From the NCBI RefSeq assembly GCF_018294505.1, contig NC_057809.1:413764104-413828103 (forward strand): a stretch of 64,000 nucleotides of DNA. The letters run 5' to 3'. Numbering within the stretch: the stretch's first letter is position 1; each line of letters opens with the position of its first letter. Made by a program: the position numbers and the translations under genes. Source of the DNA: Triticum aestivum (taxonomy: Eukaryota; Streptophyta; Magnoliopsida; Poales; Poaceae). Under the pieces are notes generated by a model that searched no databases, was not told the DNA's origin, and saw only the letters and a program-made list of their open reading frames with translations. Below, piece after piece: positions 25,067-36,538 of the stretch.

Positions 25067-26700
25067 GCGATTTGCAAGCTGGGTTGCCTCGCTCCTGTGT
25101 TTACCCCTACGTTCCCGATTGTTCGGCTAGGGAGTAAAGGGAGCACCTCTGCGATTGTCACGATTGGGTCACCCGAGCCGGACCTCAGACTGGGTGAAGC
25201 CGAAAGCTAGCGCTCTTATAGTTTTCAATGATGGTCGGCACACAACGGAACTCATGAGTACAAAAATCCTATTGCACAAGTCTCATAACAACAATGAGCA
25301 CCGAAGAAAGGTATCGGTGGGGGTACTATTTTCTTCGAAGATGCTTCTTACACTTCGCAGTAATATAGCATAAGTTCCCTGAGCGCGCTTTGTCTGTTAT
25401 AGCCTTATGGCCTGATTGCCTGGTTATTGGAAACACCGTCGATATTCTCGCCAGATGGAGTACATAACACTTTTCGGTCCTTGACCGAAGAGGGAGAAGC
25501 CGACGGTCGGTTAAGACGCGTTTAAAGTTCGGTTGAACATAGATATGATATAAGTACTTCGGTACATGCAATCATTCTTTTACCCAAGTCACTTGGGGGC
25601 TCTTAAATTTATATGAGCCATTTTATGGTAAGTGTTCTTCTTCTTAGTCATTGCAAAGTTTTATTATTATTATTATTTATCACTCCTTTTTTTCGACACG
25701 AGCGTGTGGTCACTAGCCGGGGAGCCTAATTTCTCTCTCAAAGCCGCTAGAGTTTAGTTTGCTAAACTGGCCTAATGAGAAGTACTCCGCCCTCGGGATA
25801 GGAGGTTGAAGCCGTAGGCTGACCCGCTTGAAGTCTTGAGATAGGATGTATCATGTTAAAGCACGACAGAAGCACTTCTTTTCCTAAGGCCAATTTTCGG
25901 ATTGGCATCGAACACTTGATCTTGTTCGGACGTCAAGTTTTTACTGACGTTTTTTGATTTTCCAAGCTTATGGCACTTTTAAACTATTTGTGTGTTTTCA
26001 GCACAAGTCTCGCAGTGCAACGTCGGACACCTTTAGAGATTCGGCAAAAACATTCTCGGATATTGCTATATATGCATCGGTTTCGAATTGTGTCTTCGGT
26101 CAATAGTTGGGTTGCCCGGCTCCTGCGCTTGCCTCCTACGTTCCGCTTTGTTCGGCTAGGTGTGCAAAGGGAGAACCACTGCGATTGTGCTTCCAGCTCG
26201 CATGGTTAAGCACCTCAGTGGAGAAAGCCAAAAACTGACTATCACAATAAGCGTAAACTGGTCAGCGATCCGATGACGGGCCATTCATAACAATGGCAGA
26301 AGTATTTACGGCTTGACCTCGACTGTCGCCGAACACTACCGGGGGCTATTAACTGGCCTCCGAAACTAAATCCTCGATATTTTGCTCTTACATTGGAGCT
26401 GAGGTTTCATGATCATGCTTAGCATGACAACCCAAAGAAAGGAACCGATAGCGGGACTATTTTCTTTGGAAGACATTTCTTCTGTTAAACAGTAATATAA
26501 CATATCTCTCTACATACCTTTGTGTATAAAACCGTGTGGCCAGATTGCCTTGTTTGTCATAAATATTTGCCCTCATAAAGGCTTTATAAAGTAGGACAAA
26601 CACTCCTCGGCTACTGGCCGAGGAGGTGGAAGCCGATGGTCGGTCAACAAAGTTTTGTACAATGCGGATCCGAGCATTAATGATGTAAAGTACTTGGATA
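25067..26700. repeat. Diverged ~1.0-1.1-kb direct repeats in element B
   Basis: GGGTTGCCTCGCTCCTGTG near 25081 recurs as GGGTTGCCCGGCTCCTGCG near 26109. TACTATTTTCTTCGAAG near 25323 recurs as GACTATTTTCTTTGGAAG near 26455, followed in both by GCAGTAATATA or AACAGTAATATA and a GAAGCCGA(C/T)GGTCGGT word. The second copy starts about 1.03-1.13 kb after the first. No coding sequence is supported. A TTATTA microsatellite lies at about 25661-25678. Confidence 0.55.
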
Positions 26701-27356
26701 CATAGAGTCATTACACATAGTTTGTGATTTTACTATGGATATTGATCCTTAATTCGGCCACTCGTGCCCGCATTAAGGCTCGGGGGCTACTGGGCTTCGG
26801 GCTTATTATTTACAAATATTAAAGGGGCACATCGATCCCCTGATCTGGTGTTGCCACCCGACCAGTGTCTCGGGGGGTACTGCATTGCCTGTCCAATGCA
26901 GAAAATTTTATGTGCAATATAGTTTCCGAGGAGATTTTGATCCTCACGTTGGTCGGCCGCACCCAACCCGAGTCTCGAGGACTGAGCGTGCCGCTTTTAG
27001 TGTCCCGAAGTATTCTGCCGAGCTAGGACTTGATCCTCAGGCTGATTTTGCAAATCAACCTGAGTCTCAACGGCTATTGGGATCAGCGGTCTTACATCAT
27101 CCTTCAGGTGCATCTCGGGTTTTAAACCGATACACACCTTGAGGGCTACTGGCTATGTATCTCGGCAGAGAATAAATTGCACCAATCAAAAAATATTGAC
27201 AAAAAATCGGCCCACAGTCGGGGTGGTGCACCACCTCGGAAGCAGTCCGGCATAAAGCTCGGGCGCTAGTGGCTGGCTCTATAGAGGGCATTTCCGGTAT
27301 TAAGCTTGGCTAAACTCCTTCAAACTTCTTTGAACCAAGGTGATTTACGACACCTC

Positions 27357-27556
27357 GGATATAGTCCGGCGTTGGAGCTCGGATACAGTCCGGCGTTGGA
27401 TCTCGGATATACAGTCCGGCGTTGGAGCTCAGATACATAGTCCGGCGTTGGAGCTCGGATACATTCCAGCATTAGAGCTGGGAAGCGGTCCGGCATTGGT
27501 GCTCGGTTGCAAAAGATACCTCGAATACAGTCCGGCATTGGAGCTCGGACACAAGA
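27357..27556. repeat. Minisatellite, unit about 21-32 bp
   Basis: AGTCCGGCGTTGGAGCTCGG with small variants is repeated about seven times, spaced by GATA(C/T)A linkers of variable length. It sits 250 bases before element B's 3' LTR. Confidence 0.8.
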
Positions 27557-27811
27557 GGACGTTGCCGCCCGGGAACAACTTCAAACCCGAGGTGTGGCAT
27601 AAAAATAACAAGGCATTGCTAAAGGCCGGAAACTTAAAGGGGCTCCTCGGATACCCGACGTGTAAACTCGTCGAATGCATTTCAGCGATCCTCAAGATCG
27701 AAGATAAAGAAGATTTGTTGAACCAGTTTTCAAGACCGACGACCGAAGATGAAGAACAGTTCGGGAGAATTGAGGAGCGTCCCTAACTTGAAGACCGGTT
27801 CAGGGCGCTAC

Positions 27812-28295
27812 TGACGGTGTCCTGGACTAGGGGGTACTCACCACGTCGTCTCCCGATCTATTAGATTGGGCCGAGGCCCCCCATGGCCGTATACTCATGG
27901 GCCAGTTCGGACAGCTGCTGCATACAAGGAAGATTCCACAAAGACTTGGCGATCAAGACAAGGACTTCTCCCCACCGGCGTATTCGGCTAGGACTCTTGT
28001 TAACCTAGGCCTCTGATGCATTATATAAACCAGGGCCAGGCTAGTTGATAGAACATACAGAACAACAACCATACCATAGGCTAGCTTCTAGGGTTTAGCC
28101 TCTCCGATCTCATGGTAGATCAACTCTTGTACTACCCATATCATCAATATTAATCAAGCAGGACGTAGGGTTTTACCTCCATCAAGAGGGCCCGAACCTG
28201 GGTAAAACTTCGTGTCCCTTGCCTCCTGTTACCATCCTACCTAGACGCACAGTTCGGGACCCCCTACCCGAGATCCGCCAGTTTTGACACCGACA
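27812..28295 (+). repeat. Element B 3' LTR
   Basis: 484 bp from TGACGGTGTCCTGGAC to TTTTGACACCGACA, preceded by the degraded polypurine tract CAGGGCGCTAC. A TATATAAA box lies near 28021-28028. It is followed by the 5-bp duplication GGTAT. Confidence 0.78.
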
Positions 28296-30840
28296 GGTAT
28301 GATGACCATGGATTGAATTTTGGGGCGACTGGCTCTATCGCATAGACGTCCCTTAGTGCACGCTGGCGCTCCCTCTTGGGGATCTGTGTAGCATATATCA
28401 TGTTCACCGTTTTGACTTGAGGGGGAAACTTCTTCTGTCCCCCTATGGTTGGATGCAAGGGCTCCTCGTCATCGTCCTCGCTCTGCGATCCCTTTTCCTT
28501 ATTCTCGGCGTTTAACTTGCCAGCTTGCTTAAAAACCCAGCAATCTCTGTTAATATGATTGGCTGGTTTGTGCGGGGTGCCATGGATTTGGCACATACGG
28601 TCAAGTATGTGGTCCATGCTGGATGGCCCCTGATTGTTTCTTTGATACGAATTTTTCCGCTGACCGGACTTGGAGCCGCTAAATCCGATGTTTACAACAG
28701 TTTCATCGGTGTTATCGCCATTGCTTCGGCGTTTGTGTCTGCTGCGTCGGAGCTTGATATTGCTGTTTTTGGCCTCGGAGGGGCCTGCCTCGCTCGCCGT
28801 ATTTTTACTACGAGCCAGCCAGCTGTCCTCACCTGCACAAAAGTGGGTCATGAGGGTTGTGAGGGCGGCCATAGATTTTGGCTTTTCTTGGCCGAGGTAG
28901 CGGGGGAGCCATTCGTCGCGGATGTTGTGTTTAAAGGCCGCTAGGGCTTTTGCATCCGGACAGTCGACGATCTGGTTCTTTTTAGTTAGGAACCTAGTCT
29001 AGAATTTCCTGGCTGACTCCCCGGGTTGTTGAACTATGTGATTTAAGTTATCGGCATCTGGTGACCGGACATATGTACCTTGGAAGTTGTCGAGAAAGGC
29101 TTCTTCCAAGTCCTCCCAGCTGCCGATGGAATTTTTAGGCAGGCTGTTTAACCAGTGCCGAGCTGGCCCTTTGAGTTTTAGTGGGAGGTATTTGATAGCA
29201 TGGAGGTCATCTCCGCGGGCCATGTGAATGTGGAGAATAAAATCCTTGATCCATACCGTGGGATCGGTTGTTCCGTCGTATGATTCAATGTTGACGGGTT
29301 TGAACCCTTCGGGGAATTCATGGTCCATTACTTCATTAGTGAAACAAAGAGGGTGTGCGGCGCCTCTATATCGAGCCGCGTCGCGACGTAGCTCCGATGG
29401 AGTCCGTCTATGGTTATCGGCTCGAGCGTGACTAGGTTTGTCAAGTCCGAATAGGTAGCCGTCGTTGAGTATCAAGGTACGTCCTCGCGATCCGTAGATT
29501 GATCTTGTATTTCCTGCTCTACTGTCCAGGTCTTGAAGAAGGTCATATGTATAGCCCCGAGCTGTCTTATCCCTGCCTTTGCGGCAAGGTGCGACTATCT
29601 GTTTTTCGGCACGGGTTGTCGTTTTATCCTGGCCGCGCGGTGGCCGATCGACCACATTGTGTGATGCTGGTGCGGGCTCTGGCGCCTCATCATCGAACTG
29701 AGGTAGCAATTTGCGCTTCGGGTAACTTTTGGCTGGTCGTTTAAGGCCGTATTCTTCGACTGCCAAGACATTGGTCCATCTGTCATTGAGCAGGTCTTGA
29801 TCAGCTTGAAGCTGCTGCTGCTTCTTTTTTAGGATCCTCGCAGTGGCTATTAGCTAAAGCTTAAAGCGCTCCTGCTCGAGAGGTTCCTCAGGCATGATGA
29901 AGCCTTCGTTGCCGAGGCTCACCTCCTCTTCAGAGAGCGGATGGTAACTACTGTCCTCCGAGTCTTCTTCCGTGGCCTGTTCGTTAGGGCGGAATTGCCC
30001 CTCTTCCCGATGGTCTTGTTGGGCAGTTTGTTCCTCGGACTCCTCTGTGTCTTCGACACCATCCAGAGTGTTGTTGTTTCCTGTGCCGGTATTGTTGTCT
30101 CTGCTGCGGCGTGATTTAGAGCAGCGCCGTTGATGCCGGCGGTTTGGTTGTGTCTTAGGAGGGCCCTCCTTCACTGGGTTTTCCTTGTCATCGCCGCTAT
30201 TATTTTTGGGCGTATCTACCATGTATACGTCATATGAGGAAGTGGTCGTCCAGCATCCAGTGAATGGTGGGTCTTGGCCTTGCTCCTCATTGGCATCGTC
30301 GTCCATACCGTCGATGTCTTCGGAGCCGTAATCAATCATGTCGGTTAAGTCCTCGAAAGCGGCTATGAAGTGGGTGGCGGGTGGGAAGAAAAATTCTCGA
30401 TCGTCAGCCCCTAGCTCGAACCGGACATAGTTTGGCTGCGCGTCCCCCGCCAAGGACAGGCTCTTTAATGAGTTTAGCACATCGCCCAAAGGCGAGTGCT
30501 GGAAGATGTCCACGGTGCTGAATTCTAAGATCGATGAGCGATCAAGTTCGGCGTCCGCGGGCTCACATGGTTTGGAACTTATAATCGGAGACGAGTCTGG
30601 GATTCCGGTGACACAGATATTGTGTGAGGTTAGGTCCATGTGTGGCTCCAACGTCGGGGAATCTGTGGCCTCCGTGGTGGGGTGGAACCTCCGATCCTTG
30701 GATGCTGTAGTGTGCTCCAGATCTAAGGCCTGAGTGGTCACATGAGCTATCTCCTGAATGCGGTCTGACGACAGATTTAGGTCATGTTCGTCAAGGTGAC
30801 TAGGAGCGATCGTCGTGATCTTGAATCCGGCAAAGATCAA
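28296..30840 (-). pseudogene. Element A gag with two in-frame TAG codons
   Basis: One frame runs from an ATG at 30840 for about 848 codons to the border of element B. The N-terminal third is acidic and Ser/Thr-rich (EEDSEDSSYHPLSEEE). The middle holds the capsid-type gag domain: YDGTTDPTVWIKDF, KYLPLKLKGPARHWLNSLP, SWEDLEEAFLDNFQGTY. The C-terminal part has a Lys/Arg-rich stretch and a degraded Cys/His cluster CQIHGTPH...RDCWVF. Stops are TAG 29854-29856 and TAG 28999-29001, with the frame otherwise intact. Gag would form the particle that packages element RNA. Codons rejoin the protease region at 23647 once B is removed. Confidence 0.85.
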
Positions 30841-31075
30841 ATCTCCAGGGATGTCCGCGACGTAATTCAGGCTCCCAAACCTGACCAGATGGCATGGGCG
30901 TAGCTATGGATCTGCTCCAGGTGGCCAAACGAGTTGGCCTGCAGTGCGAAGCCGCCGAACATGAAGATCTGTTTGAGGAGGAAGGTTTCTCCTTGGACAG
31001 CGTCATTGTTGACGATTAAAGGGGCCATCAAACCTTTTGGGGACGGCACAACGGAACTCTCAATGAAAGCACCAA
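30841..31075 (-). other. Element A 5' leader
   Basis: The minus strand leaves the 5' LTR as TTGGTGCTTTCATTGAGAG, where the primer site should be, then runs to gag. An open frame continues upstream of 30840, so the gag start could lie slightly earlier. No clear match to a tRNA 3' end was recognised. Confidence 0.5.
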
Positions 31076-31552
31076 TGTGGGTGTCAAAACCGGTGGATCT
31101 CGGGTAGGGGGTCCCGAACTGTGTGTCTAAGGTCGATGGTACCATGAGACAGGGGACATGATGTTTTACCCAGGTTCGGGCCCTCTCTATGGAGGTAATA
31201 CCCTACTTCCTGCTTGATTGATCTTGATGGATATGAGTATTACAAGAGTTGATCTACCACGAGATCGTAATGGCTAAACCCTAGAAGTCTAGCCTATATG
31301 ACTATGGTAATGAGTATCTGTCCTTTCCAGACTAAGTCCTCCGGTTTATATAGACACCGGGAGGATCTAGGGTTACACTAGGCCGGTTAAAAGGAATCTA
31401 CATATTTGGTCACCAAGCTTGCCTTCCACGCCAAGGAGAGTCCCATCCGGACACGGGTGCAGTCTTTGGTCTTCGTATCTTCACAGCCCATCAGTCCGGC
31501 CCATGGCTAACAGGCCGGACGTCCGAGGACCCCTTAGTCCAGGACTCCCTCA
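31076..31552 (-). repeat. Element A 5' LTR
   Basis: 477 bp, TGTGGGTGTCAAAACC to GGACTCCCTCA on the plus strand. The minus-strand TATATAAA at 31345-31352 is the probable promoter. Confidence 0.88.
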
Positions 31553-31766
31553 CCAAACCACCGTTGACCGCCGGGGTCATTACCCGCTCCGCCACCGCCG
31601 CCCGAAGGCGGGAGGCGGAGGTGGATGCCCGCACGTGCATCAGCGACCTTGCGTGCTACACCGAGTTCCTGTAGGAGGAGGAGGAGCGCCTCATCGAGCA
31701 TGCAAAGAGCCTTACCACCACCGTGGCCGCTTCGAGAGGGGTCGTCTGGAGCGGTAGAGGGCGTTT
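31553..31766 (+). pseudogene. Ala/Arg-rich captured gene, part 2
   Basis: After element A the frame from 3352 resumes at 31558, repeating the TRSATAARRREAE motif, then running through a Cys-containing stretch to a TAG at 31672-31674. Beyond that stop the same frame continues with EEEERLIEHAKSLTTT, so the stop is probably a lesion. A shifted frame stays open to about 31757. It ends in a GTGAGT that could be a splice donor at about 31772. Confidence 0.55.
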
Positions 31767-32885
31767 GAGGTGAGTGTCGCTGAAGCTACAACAACAGCAG
31801 GCACCGTATTGCGGTTGCCCAGCTCATCGGTAGGCTCCTCCTCCTCCGCCTCTTACTAAGCGCATTCGGCAGAGGAGAGGCAGCCGGAATAGTACAAAGC
31901 CCCTCCGTAGTAGTAGTAGTATTTAGGGGCTATTTTGTTCAGTTCATCTGACTATACATGTGGTGGAACTGTACAACATACTTAAAATTAGCTAATATAT
32001 ATAGTTGAACTAGCTATTTCAGTACGTGGTTGGCAACAATTGGGGAAAAGTTTGGTCGGTTCAGCTGTCGAGTTGAACTGTTTGTATAAATTAAGAACGA
32101 CTGCTTAATCTATGAATGAAATCTATGCTTAATTACTGAATTTTAGTTGCAAAAATTAGATACTGCTAGTGATTTTTAGCTTCATATTTTGACAAATCGC
32201 TGTGTTACAAGGATTGACAAATCTTACCAAATTGTTTGTACGTGGTTGCACATGGTTCATCCAAAACAACCATTTGCGTTGAAGGGATGCACAAATCCTA
32301 TGCTGCTCTCACTTTGCGTACGGGTGTTCTATCTAAAACGTTTGCGATCAAGAGCAGCAGAAATCCTGCTCGGCACATTTTCATTTGGCTTCCTGGGGAA
32401 GCTCTCAGTTTGCATACGGGTGTTCTAATTAAAATTTTTGCGATGATTGTTTTATATTTAAAAAGTGAAATAAAGTGCGGCTTGGGCGCCATTAATGGAT
32501 AGAATGCGAGCAAGACGGGCGGCCATGGAAGTCAAAGGGCTCGCTTCCCAGTGAGCCTACGCAGCGTATAGCTAGCACGCTTCCCGGTGAGGCTCGCATT
32601 CGAGGATAGCTTGCACGCCTCTCAGTTAGCCTGCGCACCGGACGACGCTCACACACCTCCCGTTTAGTCAAGGTCAAGCAGTTGTCCGCACGACACCTCC
32701 TATAGCCATTAAAACCAAGACACGTGGTGTCACGTGAATGGTTAACAGAACGCACACGGTTTGAATTATACAAACGTTTGAGATATTAAAGTGGTAGCTA
32801 TTTTTCAAAATGCCTTTGTTGGCTGTCATTATTTGAGTGCGCCTTCTCTCAAAATGGACATAAAAACTACCACAGCATGTCGGGT
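31767..32885. other. Non-coding spacer before array II
   Basis: Contains a (GTA)n microsatellite at about 31904-31921, then AT-rich DNA. A 35-base direct repeat with CGGGTGTTCTA occurs at about 32312 and 32408. No supported ORF. Confidence 0.5.
32539..32680. repeat. ~38-bp GC-rich tandem repeat
   Basis: GC(T)TCCC(A/G)GTGAGGCT and related words recur at about 32541, 32579, 32619 and 32658, giving four diverged copies with 38-40-bp spacing. Confidence 0.55.
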
Positions 32886-35800
32886 GCCATTCCATGATAG
32901 AATGCCAAGTTTCATGAATTTCAGACGAGTTTTGGATTTACTAGAATTTAAAAACGAGGCATCTCAATGTTTTGCCGGCAATCAATGGTGCCCTGGTGTT
33001 TGAAATTCATTCCCATTTCTTGCATGGGACCTAAGCATGCACCCAAGGACACATATTTGATTTTTCAACCAATTTATATGCACTGGAGCATGTGCATGTA
33101 GTTCAAATTTGAATTATGCACATAAATGCATTGAAAACTCAGTTAATGCATAAAAATGTCCAAACGAACCCCGAAAAATCACAAAAATTGACACAACACT
33201 CTTGTTGTTCTATGTTGACATGAGAAAATTTTTGGAAGCAATAAGAGGCAGTGGATATCATTTCGTCCCCAAAGGTGGGATGTTCCCTACCAAAACCATC
33301 ATGCTTGTTGTGAGAAGCTTTGGTTTGTGAGAAGCATATACCCAAAAATGCCCCAAAAGGGACAAAAATTTTACCACGGCATGTTGATGCCGCTCCATGA
33401 AAGCATGCCAACTTTCATAAATTTCAGATGGGTTTTGGATTTATAGAAGTTAAAAACAAGGCATCTCAATGTTTTGCCAGAAATCAACGGTGCCCTGGTG
33501 TTTGAAATTCATTCCCATTTCTTGCATGGGACCTAAGCATGCACCCAAGGACACAGATTTGATTTTTCAACCAATTTATATGCACTAGAGCATGTGCATG
33601 TAATTCAAATTTGAATTATGCACATAAATGCATTGAAAACTCATTTAATGCATAAAAATTTCCAAACGAACCCCAGAAAATCACAAAAATTCACACAGCA
33701 CTCCTGTTGTTCTATGTTGACACGAGAAAAAAATTGAAAGCAATAAGAGGCAATGGATATTGTTTTGTCCCCAAAGGTGGGACGTTCCCTACCGAAAACC
33801 ATCATGCTTGTTGTGAGAAGCTCTGGTTTGTGAGAAGCATATACCCAAACCTGCCCCAAATGGGACAAAAATTTTACCACGGCATGTTGATGCCGCTCCA
33901 TGATAGTGTGCCAACTTTCATGAATTTCAGACGGGTTTCGGTTTTACTAGAATTTAAAAACCAGGCATCTCAATGTTTTGCCGGCAATCAACGGTGCCCT
34001 GGTGTTTGAAATTCATTCCCATTTCTTGCATGGGACCTAAGCATGCTCCCAAGGACACATATTTGATTTTTCAACCAATTTATATGCACTGGAGCATGTG
34101 CATGTAGTTCAAATTTAAATTATGCACATAAATGCATTGAAAACTCAGTTAATGCATAAAAATTTCCAAAGGAACCCCGAAAAATCACAAAAATTCACAC
34201 AACACTCCTGTTGTTCTATGTTGACAAGAGAAAAAAAAATTGAAAGCAATAAGAGGAAATAGATATCGTTTCGTCCCCAAAGGTGGGGCGTTCCCTACCG
34301 AAAACCATCATGCTTGTTGTGAGAAGCTCTGGTTTGTGAGAAGCATATACCCAAACCTGCCCCAAATGGGATAAATTTTTTACCACGACATGTTGATGCC
34401 GCTCCATGATAGTGTGCCAAGTTTCATGAATTTCAGACTGGTTTTGGATTTACTAGAATTTAAAAACCAGGCATCTCAACGTTTTGCCGGCAATCAACGA
34501 TGCCCCGGTGTTTGAAATTCATTCCCATTTCTTGCATGGGACCTAAGCATGCACCCAAGGACACATATTTGATTTTTCAACCAATTTATATGTACTGGAG
34601 CATGTGCATGTAGTTCAAATTTGAATTATGCACATAAATGCATTGAAAACTTAGTTAATGCATAAAAATTTCCAAACGAACCCCGAAAAATCACAAAAAT
34701 CACACAACACTCCTGTTGTTCTTTGTTGGCACGAGAAAAAAAAATTGAAAGCAATAAGAGGCAATGGATATCGTTTCATCCCCAAAGGTGGGAGGTTCCC
34801 TACCGAAAACCATCATGCTTGTTGTGAGAAGCTCCGGTTTGTGAGAAGTATATACCCAAACCTGCCCCAAATGGGACAAATTTTTTACCACGACATGTTG
34901 ATGCCACTCCATGATAGTATGCCTATTTTCATGAATTTCAGACGGGTTTTGGATTTACTAGAATTTTAAAACCAGGCATCTCAATGTTTTGCCGGCAATC
35001 AACGGTGCCCTGGTGTTTGAAATTCATTCCCATTTCTTGCATGGGACCTAAGCATGCTCCCAAGGACACATATTTGATTTTTCAACCAATTTATATGCAC
35101 TGGAGCATGTGCATGTAGTTCAAATTTAAATTATGCACATAAATGCATTGAAAACTCAGTTAATGCATAAAAATTTCCAAACGAACCCCGAAAAATCACA
35201 AAAATTCACACAACACTCCTGTTGTTCTATGTTGACAAGAGAAAAAAATTGAAAGCAATAAGAGGAAATAGATATCGTTTCGTCCCCAAAGGTGGGACGT
35301 TCCCTACCGAAAACCATCATGCTTGTTTTGAGAAGCTCCGGTTTGTGACAAGCATATACCCAAGCCTGCCCCAAATGGGATAATTTTTTTACCACGGCAT
35401 GTTGATGCCGCTCCATGATAGTGTGCCAAGTTTCATAAATTTCAGACAGGTTTTGGATTTACTAGAATTTAAAAACCAGGCATCTCAACGTTTTGCCGGC
35501 AATCAACGATGCCCCGGTGTTTGAAATTCATTCCCATTTCTCGCATGGGACCTAAGCATGCACCCAAGGACACATATTTGATTTTTCAACCAATTTATAT
35601 GCACTGGAGCATGTGCATGTAGTTCAAATTTGAATTATGCACATAAATGCATTGAAAACTCAGTTAATGCATAAAAATTTCCAAACGAACCCCAAAAAAT
35701 CACAAAAATTCACACAACACTCTGGTTGTTTTTTGTTGGCACGAGAAAAAAAATTGAAAGCAATAAGAGGCAATGGATATCGTTTCATCCCCAAAGGTGG

Positions 35801-36160
35801 GACGTTCCCTACCGAAAACCATCATGCTTGTTGTGAGAAGCTCCGGTTTGTGAGAAGTATATACCCAAACCTGCCCCAAATGGGACAAAAATTTTACCAC
35901 GGCATGTTGATGCCGCTCCATGATAGTATGCCTATTTTCATGAATTTTAGACGGGTTTTGGATTTACTAGAATTTAAAACCAGGTATCTCAATGTTTTGC
36001 CGGCAATCAACGGTTCCCTGGTGTTTGAAATTCATTCCCATTTCTTGCATGGGACCTAAGCATGCACCCAAGGACACAAATTTGATTTTTCAACCAATTT
36101 ATATGCACTGGAGCATGTGCACGTAGTTCAATTTTGAATTATGCACCTGAAATGGCTAGA
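32886..36160. repeat. Tandem array II of the ~504-bp repeat, with dimeric order
   Basis: The anchor TGTGCATGTAGTTCAA (GCACG variant in the last unit) occurs at 33091, 33593, 34097, 34603, 35108, 35612 and 36116, giving spacings of 502-506 bp and about 6.5 units. The units carry ACCTAAGCATGCAC(C) and CATAAATGCATTGAAAACT and so form a subtype distinct from arrays I and III. Units at 34097 and 35108 share AATTTAAATT and GAGGAAATAGATATCG; units at 34603 and 35612 share TTGTTGGCACGAG and ATGCCTATTTTCATG. This indicates a duplicated ~1010-bp dimer. Confidence 0.93.
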
Positions 36161-36490
36161 AAATCAATTTAATGTATAAAATGTTCAAACGAACCATGAA
36201 TAATTCCAATTCTTTTACGACACACATATAGTCGCATATTCACTCTAGATAAAGGTCTAGCAATTCAAACACCGTCCATTGCCGCTGTGACCCCATTATG
36301 TAATTCAAATCAAGATGAAAACTCAAATAGATCGCACACAGTTTATTATCAGCAACCGTGTGAGATGCAGCACAAAATATCCTGGAGCACCGTCGGTGTA
36401 TAGTACGACTATGGATTACACGAGAAGGTGCGTCGGCTACAGTCCACAGCCTGCGTCTCAAGCACACTAGCTCGCTCCCCAAATATCATT
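36116..36490. repeat. Array-to-cassette border, copy 1
   Basis: Begins in the last array unit and runs through AATTCCAATTCTTTTACGAC, CACACAGTTTATTATC, GAGAAGGTGCGTCGGCTACA and CAAGCACACTAGCTCG. The same series of words occurs at 42483-42840. It marks the join between array and gene cassette in both units. Confidence 0.85.
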
Positions 36491-36538
36491 TCACTGTTCA
36501 ATCGTCAACGGTGAAAGATGGGCTAGTGGACCCGCATC

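Larger units (their letters stand above)
23653..28295 (+). mobile_element. Element B: 5'-truncated LTR retrotransposon inserted between A's gag and protease
   Basis: Only the 3' half is present: non-coding interior (23653-27811) and one LTR (27812-28295). GGTAT flanks both ends (23648-23652 and 28296-28300), and joining A there keeps gag in frame, so the borders look exact. No 5' LTR is recognisable at 23653, where the sequence begins TGTGTTTTGTTCCCG. The LTR resembles A's LTR read from the other strand, so B belongs to a related family. Confidence 0.68.
3353..31552 (-). mobile_element. Element A: non-autonomous Gypsy-type LTR retrotransposon
   Basis: LTRs of 476 and 477 bp flank the element (3353-3828 and 31076-31552). 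The purine-rich GGGGCTAC tract beside the left LTR and gag beside the right LTR set the orientation as minus. Flanks CCAGC and CCAAA match at 3 of 5 bases; the interrupted host ORF supports the borders independently. About 9.2 kb remains after removing nested C, D and B. It holds gag, a protease-like region and an antisense spliced ORF. No reverse transcriptase, RNase H or integrase is present, so mobility would depend on relatives. By eye the LTRs differ at roughly 5-6 percent of positions. Confidence 0.88.
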
